Below are positions 8,089 through 15,882 of a DNA stretch of 64,000 nt, piece by piece. The DNA comes from Mycobacterium sp. shizuoka-1 (GTDB lineage Bacteria; Actinomycetota; Actinomycetes; Mycobacteriales; Mycobacteriaceae), in assembly GCF_002723835.1 (NCBI RefSeq), contig NZ_BEWG01000022.1, positions 1-64,000 of the forward strand. Reading direction: 5' to 3'. The translations under genes were made by a program, and so were the position numbers. The stretch's first letter is position 1; every line of letters begins with the position of its first letter. A model generated the notes under the pieces. That model ran no database searches. It was given only the letters and a program-made list of their open reading frames with translations, and was not told the DNA's origin.

Positions 8089-9309
8089 ATGACGGATACC
8101 ACCGGCGGCAACGCTCGCCTGAATCGAGCCCTCGGACTGCCCCTGGTCACGCTCTACGGCCTCGGCAACATCCTCGGTGCGGGCATCTACGTGCTGGTTG
8201 GGAAAGTGGCGGGGTTCGCGGGATCCAGCACCACCCTGGCCTTCCTCATCGCGATGATGACAGCCACGGTCACCGCGCTGTCCTACATGGAACTGGCGGG
8301 CCGCTATCCGGTCAGCGCCAGCGTGTCGGTATACCTGCACCGGGCATTCGGAAAGCGTTGGCTGTCAACGCTAGTCGGCCTGACGATGGTCGGCGGGGGC
8401 GTCGCCTCGGCCGCTGCCCTGGCCCAGGGCTTCGCCGGCTACCTGTCCACCTTCGTCGACGTGCCCGCCGTCGTGGGCAGCGTCGGCCTGCTGGTGGTGC
8501 TCGGGGCGATCGCGATCAAGGGGATCGGCGAGTCGGCCACGATGGCCGCGCTGTTCACCGGCTTGGAAGTGCTGGGCTTGCTGTTGGTCATCTGGTTTGG
8601 CCGTAAAGCCTTCACACACATCGATGTTGGCCGCTTGCTTGCGATCGACCCGGCCGTCGGCCTGGGCGGGGTCTTCGCCGGCGCCTTCCTGGCGTTCTAC
8701 GCCTTCATCGGGTTCGAGGACATGGTCAACGTCGCCGAGGAAGCCAAGAATCCCAGCCGGACCATGCCGCTGGCCATCCTCTTCGCGCTGATGACCTCGA
8801 CCGTGCTGTATCTACTGGTTGTCGTGGTCTCGACGACTCTGGTCTCACCGGCCGAACTCGCCGGCAGCGAAGCGCCGCTCACACTGGTTTTCCAGCGCAG
8901 CGGCGCCAGCCACGGCGTCTTCCTCAGCGTCATCGGGATGATCGCCGCGATCAACGGCGTCATCGTGCAAGTCATCATGGGCTCGCGGATTCTCTACGGC
9001 CTGGCCAAGGAAGGCTGGATCCACGGCAGACTCGGCCACGTCCACCGGTCCTACCAGACACCGGTGACAGCCACACTCGTCGTGGTGGCCGCCATGGCCG
9101 TCGGCACCCTGGTGCTGCCACTGGTGTCGCTGGCTCAATTGACCAGCCTGCTGGTACTGGCGATATTCACCATGGTCAACGCCTCGTTGATCGTCATCAA
9201 GCGGCGCCACCGCGATCACCGGGGCTATATCACCGTCCCGGCGCCGATCCCCTACCTAGGCGTGGCGCTCTGTCTGGGAACCATCGTCCTGGCGGCCGTC
9301 AACTGGTGA
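8089..9309 (+). CDS. APC-superfamily amino acid permease
   Basis: 406 aa from the ATG at 8089; the open frame reaches back to 7927, but that part is Arg-rich and lacks membrane character. About 11-12 membrane segments. The N-terminal GLGNILGAGIYVLVG is the typical substrate-binding 'G.GIGAGI' region of helix 1 in APC transporters, and AFYAFIGFEDMVNVAEEAKNP is the helix 6-7 signature found in CAT/YbaT-like members. It should import an amino acid or amine by proton symport or exchange; the substrate cannot be told. The gene is alone and divergent from the large secreted-protein gene. No clear ribosome site is seen in front of the start. Confidence 0.85.
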   Translation: MTDTTGGNARLNRALGLPLVTLYGLGNILGAGIYVLVGKVAGFAGSSTTLAFLIAMMTATVTALSYMELAGRYPVSASVSVYLHRAFGKRWLSTLVGLTMVGGGVASAAALAQGFAGYLSTFVDVPAVVGSVGLLVVLGAIAIKGIGESATMAALFTGLEVLGLLLVIWFGRKAFTHIDVGRLLAIDPAVGLGGVFAGAFLAFYAFIGFEDMVNVAEEAKNPSRTMPLAILFALMTSTVLYLLVVVVSTTLVSPAELAGSEAPLTLVFQRSGASHGVFLSVIGMIAAINGVIVQVIMGSRILYGLAKEGWIHGRLGHVHRSYQTPVTATLVVVAAMAVGTLVLPLVSLAQLTSLLVLAIFTMVNASLIVIKRRHRDHRGYITVPAPIPYLGVALCLGTIVLAAVNW

Positions 9310-9367
9310 GCGTTCCCGCCCCGGGCCCGCAACCGCTTCTCGGACAACGTGGCGCCAGTCGGGGCCC

Positions 9368-9832
9368 TTAGTCCTCGCCGATACCGGACGCCCGCGCCTG
9401 TTTGGCCGAGCCGAAGGCACCCACCGTGTCAAGAAATTGCTGGAGTTGTCCGGCATCCGTGGCAGCGGAGGTCGCCACCTCCCAGCCGCGACGGCCGGCG
9501 CCGCGGCACCGTCTCAGTTCCAGCGCCTGAACGGGTTCCCGAAAGACCAGCGACACCAGCGGTGCGGCCTGCCCGGCCGATCCGGTGAGCCCGTCGCGCT
9601 GATCAACGATGGCGACTTGCAACGGCCTGCCGTCGACGCGATCCACGGTCACCGAACGCGGTCGCTTGCGGACTCGGAGCGCGCCGGTCTGCGGCGCGTC
9701 GCGAACACCGATGTGGACGATGTCGTCGCACAACGGAACGCTCAGAGTGACGGTGCCGCAGCAGATCTTCTCGAAGGCTTCCGACCGGATGGTGATCGAT
9801 GTGCGGCCGCGGCCCGGCGTCACCACCGTCAT
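9368..9832 (-). CDS. Hypothetical protein downstream of mycofactocin-type SDR
   Basis: 154 aa, starting 2 nt after the stop of the SDR gene, so the pair is probably one operon. No signal peptide or membrane segment. It has a possible beta-rich N-terminal half (TVVTPGRGRTSITIRSEAFE, a Cys pair ICCGTV) and an Arg-rich middle. I do not recognise a family. The opposite strand is also open over much of this stretch, so reality rests on the tight spacing with the SDR. No function is proposed. Confidence 0.5.
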   Translation of the reverse strand: MTVVTPGRGRTSITIRSEAFEKICCGTVTLSVPLCDDIVHIGVRDAPQTGALRVRKRPRSVTVDRVDGRPLQVAIVDQRDGLTGSAGQAAPLVSLVFREPVQALELRRCRGAGRRGWEVATSAATDAGQLQQFLDTVGAFGSAKQARASGIGED

Positions 9833-9834
9833 CG

Positions 9835-10695
9835 CTACACCCCGAGCTTGAGGGCCGCTCCGCCGTCGATGAACAGCTGCTGGCCAGTGATGTAGCGCGA
9901 CTCATCGGCGGCAAGATAGACAACGGCATAGGACACGTCGCTGGGCTCGATGTACGGAATCGGCATGGCCTGCATGAACGGGAACGTCAGTTCCGCGTCC
10001 TCGCGCGTCGGATTCTCCAGGTCGGGGCGAAATGTTCGGTACATGGCCGGGTTCTGCAGCATGTCGGTGTTGACATTCGTGGGATGTATTGCGTTCACCC
10101 GGATGTGGTGGGGCCCCAGGGTAAGGGCCAATGACCGCGTGTAGTCGCGGATCATCTTCTTCGCCAAGCCGTATCCGTCGCCGCCGGGCCCCTGAAGACC
10201 GCCCTGGCCGTTCACACCGCCGGCCTGGGGCACCAATCCGGCGACCGACCCGGTCACGATGATCGATCCGCGCTCGGTGAGGTGCGGCAAACCGACATGG
10301 ACAGTGTTGACGACGCCGATGAAGTCGACATCGAACGCATCGACGAAGCCCTGGACCGACACGTCGTGACCGAGCGGGCAGATGCCGGCATTGGCGACAA
10401 TGACGTCCAGGCCGCCCAGTTCGGCGACCGCCTCGTCGAGAACCTTCTTCAGGCCGTTGCGATCACGCACGTCAACCTGGGCGGCAACGACTCGCCGTCC
10501 GGCCTTCTCGATGAGGGTTGCGGTCTCATCGAGGTCCTCCCGGCTCGCCAGGGGGTAATGGTTGGTGGCGATATCGCCAGCGGCGTCGACGACGATGATG
10601 TCGGCGCCTTCATCGGCCAAATGCACTGCGTGGCTGCGCCCCTGGCCGCGCGCCCCGCCAGTCACAAAGGCGACCTTGCCGGTCAGTCGACCCAT
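9835..10695 (-). CDS. Mycofactocin-coupled SDR family oxidoreductase
   Basis: 286 aa from the ATG at 10695; the frame stays open to 11046, but the added part crosses the divergent promoter. Cofactor motif TGGARGQGRSHA near residue 12, NAG at about 95, catalytic Ser in VTGSVAG and YGLAK near 180. Length, the ARGQGRSHA sequence and the 20-residue insertion between the catalytic Ser and Tyr fit the TIGR03971 subfamily. Family knowledge: these enzymes hold NAD(H) without exchange and pass electrons to mycofactocin, oxidising alcohols such as carveol. The substrate here is unknown. Two Zur-like boxes lie in the upstream 130 bp, so induction under zinc starvation is a reasonable inference. Confidence 0.85.
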   Translation of the reverse strand: MGRLTGKVAFVTGGARGQGRSHAVHLADEGADIIVVDAAGDIATNHYPLASREDLDETATLIEKAGRRVVAAQVDVRDRNGLKKVLDEAVAELGGLDVIVANAGICPLGHDVSVQGFVDAFDVDFIGVVNTVHVGLPHLTERGSIIVTGSVAGLVPQAGGVNGQGGLQGPGGDGYGLAKKMIRDYTRSLALTLGPHHIRVNAIHPTNVNTDMLQNPAMYRTFRPDLENPTREDAELTFPFMQAMPIPYIEPSDVSYAVVYLAADESRYITGQQLFIDGGAALKLGV

Positions 10696-10767
10696 GTTCA
10701 CACTCCTTGCTCCAAACCCAGCCGCTGACGACCCCACGGGGCCGCGGTCACCACGCCGGGTTCTTAT

Positions 10768-10782
10768 TGAGAATGATTTTCG
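10768..10782. promoter_or_regulatory. Zur-like box 1
   Basis: TGAGAATGATTTTCG matches the actinobacterial Zur consensus TGAAAATGATTTTCA at 13 of 15 positions and is AT-rich in a very GC-rich region. It lies 73 bp upstream of the mycofactocin-type SDR start and 134 bp upstream of the divergent ferredoxin-like gene. Consensus recalled from Streptomyces and mycobacterial work; binding not shown. Confidence 0.6.
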
Positions 10783-10822
10783 ACAACGCTCGTGTCGCAC
10801 TGTAGCGTGAAGTCGGGTCAAT

Positions 10823-10837
10823 TGAAAACGGTTGTCA
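10823..10837. promoter_or_regulatory. Zur-like box 2
   Basis: TGAAAACGGTTGTCA is an imperfect palindrome (one mismatch between its arms) and matches the Zur consensus at 12 of 15 positions. It is centred 55 bp from box 1 and 86 bp upstream of the start at 10916, so each box could serve one of the divergent genes. Confidence 0.6.
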
Positions 10838-10915
10838 ATAAGGATCGGCTTCTCCCGGCAGCCCAGGCGCGCGGGACCGACCATGCACAAGTGCGGCATC
10901 CGGAAAGGGGCTGAG

Positions 10916-11299
10916 ATGGCGGACCAACGCCATACCTGTCGGCCATTCACCGTGGTCATCTGCCGGCGCTGCGTAGACGAGACGGCTGTGTCGTTGATGG
11001 GGCCGCTCAGCGAAGTCGTCAGCGGCTGCCCGCACGCCGTCCTCATTGCCAGTCAATGCCTGCTGGGCGAATTCGCCTGCGCAACAAGAGGCACTGAGCG
11101 CGGGGCGACGGTGGTTCTGCAGCCGTGCACACCTGACCGAACCCCGACTGCGCCGGCGGTATGGATCGGTCCGATCAGATCCGACGCCGATGCGGAGACG
11201 GTGTGCAGATGGATTTCCCACGGCCGGTGGAACACTCACGAACTGCCCGACCGATTGCGGCTCACACTCAATCTAGCGCGGGCCGCCGCGGCCAACTGA
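10916..11299 (+). CDS. Thioredoxin-like (2Fe-2S) ferredoxin-type protein
   Basis: 127 aa from the ATG at 10916, preceded by GGAAAGGGG; a TTG start at 10832 would place a Zur-like box inside the gene. Cys residues: CRRC near residue 17, then SGCP, SQC and FAC at about 43-58, and QPC at about 72. The tail VWIGPIRSDADAETVCRWI resembles the end of thioredoxin-like ferredoxins ('w.g.v.peda..iv'). In the classical family the cluster ligands are C-x8-12-C and C-x3-C; here the spacing is altered, so it may bind another metal or no cluster. It is divergent from the SDR across two Zur-like boxes, which suggests a role in zinc limitation. Confidence 0.6.
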   Translation: MADQRHTCRPFTVVICRRCVDETAVSLMGPLSEVVSGCPHAVLIASQCLLGEFACATRGTERGATVVLQPCTPDRTPTAPAVWIGPIRSDADAETVCRWISHGRWNTHELPDRLRLTLNLARAAAAN

Positions 11300-11357
11300 C
11301 CAGCTGGGCGAGCATCTGCGGCCGGGCTCTGGATCGCTACGCGGCCAACCGCTGCAC

Positions 11358-12434
11358 CTAGCTCTGCCCGCTCGAGTCGACGAGTTGTTCGGAGAAGTAG
11401 GCGCTCTTACCGCGGCCCAGTCGCTTCGCGTGGTACATCGCCAGATCCGCGTCCCGCAGGATGGCGGCCGCATCGCTCTCGCCGTGCTCGCCGATGGGGG
11501 CGATGCCGATGCTGGCCGTCATGCCCAGAGTGGCATCGCCGATGCTGACCGGCTCGGCCAGCGTGGCATGCATTCGCTCACTGAGCCCGTCGAGCACCTC
11601 GCGAGTCGTCGGCCCGAAGACCAGCGCGACGAACTCGTCGCCGCCGAGCCGGGCAACCACATCCCCGGCGCGCACCGATCGCGCAAGTCGTTCGGCCGCA
11701 ACCTGGAGCATCGCGTCGCCCGCCTCGTGCCCCCATGAGTCGTTGACGACCTTCAGATTGTCGACATCGAGAAACAGCACGGCAGACAACGCATCTCGCC
11801 CCTCCTTGCCGAGGGCGTCGGTGATGCGCGCCAACACATACGCCCGGTTGGGTAGCCCGGTCAAGGTGTCATGGGTGGCCTGGTAGGCCAGTCGCTCGCT
11901 TGCCGTTCGCTCCGAAGAGATTTCGGCGATCTGGCGCGAGTGGACGTACGTCGCGAGGAATGCCGCGCAACAGAGGTAGGCGTACACCGCGACCAGAAAC
12001 CAGGCCGCCGGCCAACCGATCTTCTGGTGGATCGAGGAATCGGCCAGCAGCGTCCCGAGAAACGCCACCACACTGAGCGAGAGGATGACCGCCGCACGCT
12101 GCCAGGACAAGTCGACGATCACCATCAGGGGAAGCAGCCCGACGAGCAGCAGCGGCACGTACCCGCCCGAGGTCAGCAGGTGAAAGCCCGCCAGCGCCAC
12201 GATGTCGGTCGCGGCAGTGGCGATGCGCCACCGCGGACCGCTGATCAAGCGGCCGGCCGGCGAGACCGCGAGGAGGCCCGCTCCCACCGCGGCCAGTGCG
12301 TACACCCCGATCCAGATACATTCGGCGAGCCAGTCGTCCGGCGAGGTGCCGATGATCATCGCTCCCACCATGATCAGCACGACGCCCAACCGCAGCACCG
12401 CCTGGCGGGCGCGACCCAGGGCTACCAGGTCCAT
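11358..12434 (-). CDS. Membrane diguanylate cyclase (GGDEF)
   Basis: 358 aa. Six predicted membrane segments fill residues 15-170, followed by a short coiled linker and a GGDEF domain at about 190-355. The active-site motif is intact (RLGGDEFVAL near 263). Five residues before it lies RAGD, the RxxD product-inhibition I-site. There is no EAL domain. It should condense two GTP to cyclic di-GMP at the membrane, with feedback control. Function of the sensor part is unknown. A YajQ-family protein, reported to bind cyclic di-GMP in Xanthomonas, is encoded 1.2 kb away at 13645. The gene stands alone and is divergent from 12541. Confidence 0.88.
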   Translation of the reverse strand: MDLVALGRARQAVLRLGVVLIMVGAMIIGTSPDDWLAECIWIGVYALAAVGAGLLAVSPAGRLISGPRWRIATAATDIVALAGFHLLTSGGYVPLLLVGLLPLMVIVDLSWQRAAVILSLSVVAFLGTLLADSSIHQKIGWPAAWFLVAVYAYLCCAAFLATYVHSRQIAEISSERTASERLAYQATHDTLTGLPNRAYVLARITDALGKEGRDALSAVLFLDVDNLKVVNDSWGHEAGDAMLQVAAERLARSVRAGDVVARLGGDEFVALVFGPTTREVLDGLSERMHATLAEPVSIGDATLGMTASIGIAPIGEHGESDAAAILRDADLAMYHAKRLGRGKSAYFSEQLVDSSGQS

Positions 12435-12540
12435 CGCAGCTCAGCCCCTACGTCGAAGCCAACACCGACCGGAATTACGCACTCGTCAATAATTTCACAA
12501 ACCTCCGAGAAATGATGATCGGCGCCTCCGGCGCCGGAGA

Positions 12541-13410
12541 GTGCGCGACGCGCAGGCCGCCGGCACAATGAACGATTCTTTGCCACGCTTCCTGATAAAT
12601 TCTCAGGATTCATCCGCCTACGGATCGAGGACCCGCGTGACCACCATCTGCACCGGGCTGCGCACTGTTTGCGCCACAGGACTGGCCGCAGCCCTACTGG
12701 CAGCGGGGTGGGGAGCCACCGCACAACCCGAGGTCACCCGGCCACACGCCGCCCCGATACGACATCTGGAGGCCACCCTCACCGCGGCGGTCACGGCGAC
12801 AGTCGCGTCGTCTGAAATGTCATATTCCGTTGGGGAAGAACGGAACTCGGGCGCGAGTGCGGCGGCGTCGGATACTGCGCTGAATCTCGGTCAAGCACTG
12901 GTGTTCACCGCAGCGGCAGTGTTGGTGACTCCGCTGTGGTACGTCGGCTTTCCGGTCACGATTCCGCTGACCGGGGCCTTCCTTTTCCTTCTCCTGCGAC
13001 CGTTTGTGGCCGCCGAAGGCGGAACAGTCGGCGCCGGCCTCGCCGGCGTCGCGCTCGCGATGGGGGCGATCGGTTGGGCGATCCTGCCCCCGGCGGCGAT
13101 CCTCGGAGGCCTGCAAAACGTGTGGCAGGGATTGTTCCCGAAAGGCGCCTTCGCCAAGCCCGCGGCTGCCGCGGGCAAGGCACACCGCGACGCGAGCAGT
13201 GCGGGCTCCCCGGCCACCGGCCGCTCCGGTCGCGCCGCTGCGATGCCCAGCCGCCCGCCGGCGAACGCCGTGCCGCGCCGCCCGGCACCGACCGCTGCCG
13301 CCGTTGCCCTGAAGCGCGGCAACTCCCCCGCGGCGGGCGCCTCGCCGAAGAAGTCGACCGACACCGCCGGCGCGAAGCGAGCGGTGGGGAACAGCGGACG
13401 ACACCGCTGA
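12541..13410 (+). CDS. Exported/membrane protein with basic Ala/Pro-rich tail
   Basis: 289 aa if started at the GTG at 12541; ATG at 12568 and GTG at 12637 are alternatives, and the last gives the cleanest signal-type sequence (LAAALLAAGWGATAQ). Residues about 118-200 hold two or three membrane segments rich in Gly, Val and Pro. The last 90 residues are a hydrophilic tail of Ala, Pro, Arg, Lys and Ser. Not recognised. The basic low-complexity tail resembles those of the secreted proteins at the two ends of this window. A hairpin at 13431-13450 follows the stop and may end its transcript. Confidence 0.6.
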   Translation: MRDAQAAGTMNDSLPRFLINSQDSSAYGSRTRVTTICTGLRTVCATGLAAALLAAGWGATAQPEVTRPHAAPIRHLEATLTAAVTATVASSEMSYSVGEERNSGASAAASDTALNLGQALVFTAAAVLVTPLWYVGFPVTIPLTGAFLFLLLRPFVAAEGGTVGAGLAGVALAMGAIGWAILPPAAILGGLQNVWQGLFPKGAFAKPAAAAGKAHRDASSAGSPATGRSGRAAAMPSRPPANAVPRRPAPTAAAVALKRGNSPAAGASPKKSTDTAGAKRAVGNSGRHR

Positions 13411-13430
13411 CCCGCCCCGAAAACGAAGCA

Positions 13431-13450
13431 GGCCCGGTATTCACCGGGCC
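13431..13450. terminator. Bidirectional hairpin terminator
   Basis: GGCCCGGT-ATTC-ACCGGGCC, an 8-bp perfect stem, lies between the end of the membrane-protein gene (+) and the 3' end of tRNA-Tyr (-). On the minus strand it is followed by TGCTTCGTTTT, a weak T-tract, so it best fits the tRNA transcript. Confidence 0.65.
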
Positions 13451-13459
13451 TGAACAACG

Positions 13460-13542
13460 TGGCAGGTACAGGATTCGAACCTGTGTAGGCTTCCGCCGAC
13501 GGATTTACAGTCCGCTCCCATTGGCCGCTCGGGCAACCTGCC
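13460..13542 (-). tRNA. tRNA-Tyr (GTA)
   Basis: Read on the minus strand, the 7-bp acceptor stem GGCAGGT pairs with ACCTGCC, followed by discriminator A. The anticodon arm is CGGAC-TGTAAAT-CCG, giving anticodon GTA. The T arm carries GGTTCGAATCC, and a long variable arm between the two makes it a class II tRNA, as bacterial tRNA-Tyr is. CCA is not encoded. 83 nt in all. Confidence 0.95.
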
Positions 13543-13644
13543 TGGGTGCGCCGCACCGGGGATCCGGTTTGGTGCGACTAGCAGGGTACAACGAGGATGT
13601 ACCCCAGACACAAACCGGCCGATCAACCGAAGGGAACGAGTCCA

Positions 13645-14136
13645 ATGGCGGATTCATCATTCGACATCGTGAGCAAGGTCGACCGCCAGGAGGTCGACAA
13701 CGCGCTGAACCAGGCGGCCAAGGAGCTGAGCACCCGGTTCGACTTCCGCGGCACTGACACCACCATCGCCTGGAAGGGCGAGGAGGCCATCGAGATCGTG
13801 AGCTCCACCGAGGAGCGGGTCAAAGCCGCCGTCGACGTCTTCAAGGAAAAGCTGATTCGCCGAGACATCTCCATGAAGGCCTTCGACGCCGGAGAACCGC
13901 AGGCCAGCGGCAAAACCTACAAGGTCAGCGGCGGCCTCAAGCAGGGCATCGACCAGGAGAACGCCAAGAAGATCAACAAGCTGATCCGCGACGAGGGCCC
14001 CAAGGGCGTCAAGACCCAGGTCCAGGGCGACGAGATCCGCGTCAGCTCCAAGAAGCGCGACGACCTGCAGGCCGTCATCGCCCTGCTCAAGTCCGCCGAT
14101 CTCGACGTCGCCCTGCAGTTCGTCAACTACCGGTAG
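13645..14136 (+). CDS. YajQ-family nucleotide-binding protein
   Basis: 163 aa, start at ATG 13645 with AGGGAACG in front; full family length. N-terminal [20 protein letters not shown] and [13 protein letters not shown] are the typical YajQ motifs, as are [11 protein letters not shown] and LQFVNYR at the end. The family folds as two RNA-recognition-like domains. Family knowledge: the Xanthomonas member binds cyclic di-GMP and acts with a transcription regulator; E. coli YajQ binds nucleotides. Orthologue by position of Rv0566c. The nearby diguanylate cyclase makes a cyclic di-GMP link plausible but not shown. Confidence 0.93.
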   Translation: MADSSFDIVSKVDRQEVDNALNQAAKELSTRFDFRGTDTTIAWKGEEAIEIVSSTEERVKAAVDVFKEKLIRRDISMKAFDAGEPQASGKTYKVSGGLKQGIDQENAKKINKLIRDEGPKGVKTQVQGDEIRVSSKKRDDLQAVIALLKSADLDVALQFVNYR

Positions 14137-14213
14137 GCCAAAGCCCCTCGCTCGACCAACCGCTCAGTGCCTAATGTGGTGAGCACCACATCCGTCACGA
14201 AGCGAGGACCGCG

Positions 14214-15728
14214 ATGACCGCTACCCCGGCGACCGAGCCCGTACCCGCCGAGACCGACGGCGGCTCCTACGACGTGGTGATCATCGGCGCCGGATTCTCC
14301 GGGCTGGGCGCGGCCTACCGGATCGCCGAACGCAACCCCGGCACCCGCTACGTCGTGCTGGAGCGCCGGGACCGCATCGGCGGCACCTGGGACCTGTTCC
14401 GCTACCCGGGCGTGCGCTCCGACAGCAGCATCTTCTCGCTGTCCTGGCCGTGGGAGCCGTGGACCCGTAAGGAAGGCGTGGCCGACGGTGACCACATCCG
14501 CGAGTACATGGAGGACACCGCCCACAAGCACGGCATCTACGACCACATCCACTTCCACACCCACGTGCGGTCGGCCGACTGGGACTCGACCACCGACACC
14601 TGGACCGTGCACGTCACCGAACACGGTCAACCCAGGACCTACCGCGGTCGCTTCGTGTTCTTCGGCTCCGGCTACTACAACTACGACGAGGGCTACACCC
14701 CCGACTTCCCCGGCCTCGACACGTTCGGCGGCACGATAGTGCATCCCCAGTTCTGGCCCGAGGACCTGGATTACACCGGCAAGAAGATGATCGTCATCGG
14801 CAGCGGCGCCACGGCCGTCTCGCTGATCCCCGCGCTGGCGCGCAAAGCCGCCAAGGTGACCATGCTGCAGCGCTCGCCGACGTACCTGCTGGCCGGCTCG
14901 CGCGTCAACCCGATCATCGAAATCGTCCGGAAGCTGTTCCCCCGCAAGTTCTCCCACGCATTCGCGCGCTATTTCGCGGTCGCCTTCGAAAGCATCGTCT
15001 GGTTCATCGCCCGCACCGCCCCCGGACTGGCCCGAAAGATCATCCGCGCCCAGAACGCCAAGGAGCTGCCGCCCGGCTATCCCGTCGACGTGCACTTCAA
15101 GCCGCGCTACAACGTGTGGGATCAGCGGCTGTGCCTGGTGGCCGACGGCGACCTGTTCGAGGCCATCTCCAGCGGCCGCGCCGAGGTGGTCACCGACCAC
15201 ATCGACCACTTCGACCCGACCGGAATCATGCTCAAGTCCGGTCAGCACCTGGACGCCGACATCGTCGTCACCGCCACCGGCCTGCAACTGCAGGCGCTCG
15301 GCGGCGTGCGAATCACATTGGACGGCACCGAGATCAAGCCGCAGGACCGGTTCTCCTACAAAGCCCACATGCTCGAGGACGTGCCCAACCTGATCTGGTG
15401 CATCGGCTACACCAACGCCTCGTGGACACTGCGCGCCGACATGACCGCCCGCGCCGCGGCCGAGCTGATCGCCCACATGCGCTCACACGGCTACACCCAC
15501 GCCTTCCCACACCTCGGCGGTGAGCCGATCGCCGAGAAGCTGGCCTGGGACATCCAGGCCGGCTACGTGCTGCGCAACCTGCACGCGCTGCCCAAGTCGG
15601 GCCTCAAGCGGCCGTGGGTGGTGCGGCAGAACTATCTCGCCGACGCCATCGACTACCACTTCATCGACAAGGTCGACGAAGACATGACCTTCGGCCGGAT
15701 CGCGTCCCCGGCTCGGGTGACCGGATAG
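14214..15728 (+). CDS. Flavin-containing (Baeyer-Villiger-type) monooxygenase
   Basis: 504 aa. FAD-binding GAGFSG near residue 24, second Rossmann GSGATA near 200, and between them FGGTIVHPQFWPED, which matches the Baeyer-Villiger fingerprint FxGxxxHxxxWP. GTWDLFRYPGVRSDS after the first domain is typical of the EthA-like group. It should insert oxygen next to a carbonyl or oxidise S/N atoms using NADPH and O2; substrate unknown. By position and similarity it corresponds to Rv0565c. It follows yajQ at 77 nt and is followed by a 40-bp palindrome. Confidence 0.9.
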   Translation: MTATPATEPVPAETDGGSYDVVIIGAGFSGLGAAYRIAERNPGTRYVVLERRDRIGGTWDLFRYPGVRSDSSIFSLSWPWEPWTRKEGVADGDHIREYMEDTAHKHGIYDHIHFHTHVRSADWDSTTDTWTVHVTEHGQPRTYRGRFVFFGSGYYNYDEGYTPDFPGLDTFGGTIVHPQFWPEDLDYTGKKMIVIGSGATAVSLIPALARKAAKVTMLQRSPTYLLAGSRVNPIIEIVRKLFPRKFSHAFARYFAVAFESIVWFIARTAPGLARKIIRAQNAKELPPGYPVDVHFKPRYNVWDQRLCLVADGDLFEAISSGRAEVVTDHIDHFDPTGIMLKSGQHLDADIVVTATGLQLQALGGVRITLDGTEIKPQDRFSYKAHMLEDVPNLIWCIGYTNASWTLRADMTARAAAELIAHMRSHGYTHAFPHLGGEPIAEKLAWDIQAGYVLRNLHALPKSGLKRPWVVRQNYLADAIDYHFIDKVDEDMTFGRIASPARVTG

Positions 15729-15755
15729 TTCGGCTGCGGGTGGGTCGGTGCGCAT

Positions 15756-15795
15756 TTCCCGAATGCGATATCACCGGTGATATCGCATTCGGGAA
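15756..15795. repeat. Perfect 40-bp palindrome
   Basis: Every one of 20 base pairs matches around the centre ACC|GGT at 15775/15776; symmetry fails one base outside on both sides. It contains GATATC on both arms and has no loop, so it could act as a cruciform, a binding site for a dimer or, with its mirror hairpin, a terminator between the monooxygenase and gpsA genes. No T-tract follows. Confidence 0.9.
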
Positions 15796-15882
15796 TAGAC
15801 ACCCACCCTCCCGGCCCAACCGCGCACCCCGATTGCCCGAACTCCCCATGAACAACGAGGGGTTCGCAATACCCTGAACGCC

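Noticed and set aside
12526-12539. 14-bp palindrome CTCCGGCGCCGGAG before the membrane-protein gene
   Set aside because: Short GC palindromes are expected by chance at this base composition and it may overlap the start region.
13460-13542. tRNA-Tyr as an integration site of a mobile element
   Set aside because: No integrase gene and no duplicated tRNA 3' end were seen in the window.
14127-15476. 449-codon minus-strand open frame opposite the monooxygenase
   Set aside because: The plus strand encodes an intact FAD enzyme with all motifs, and the antisense product has none.
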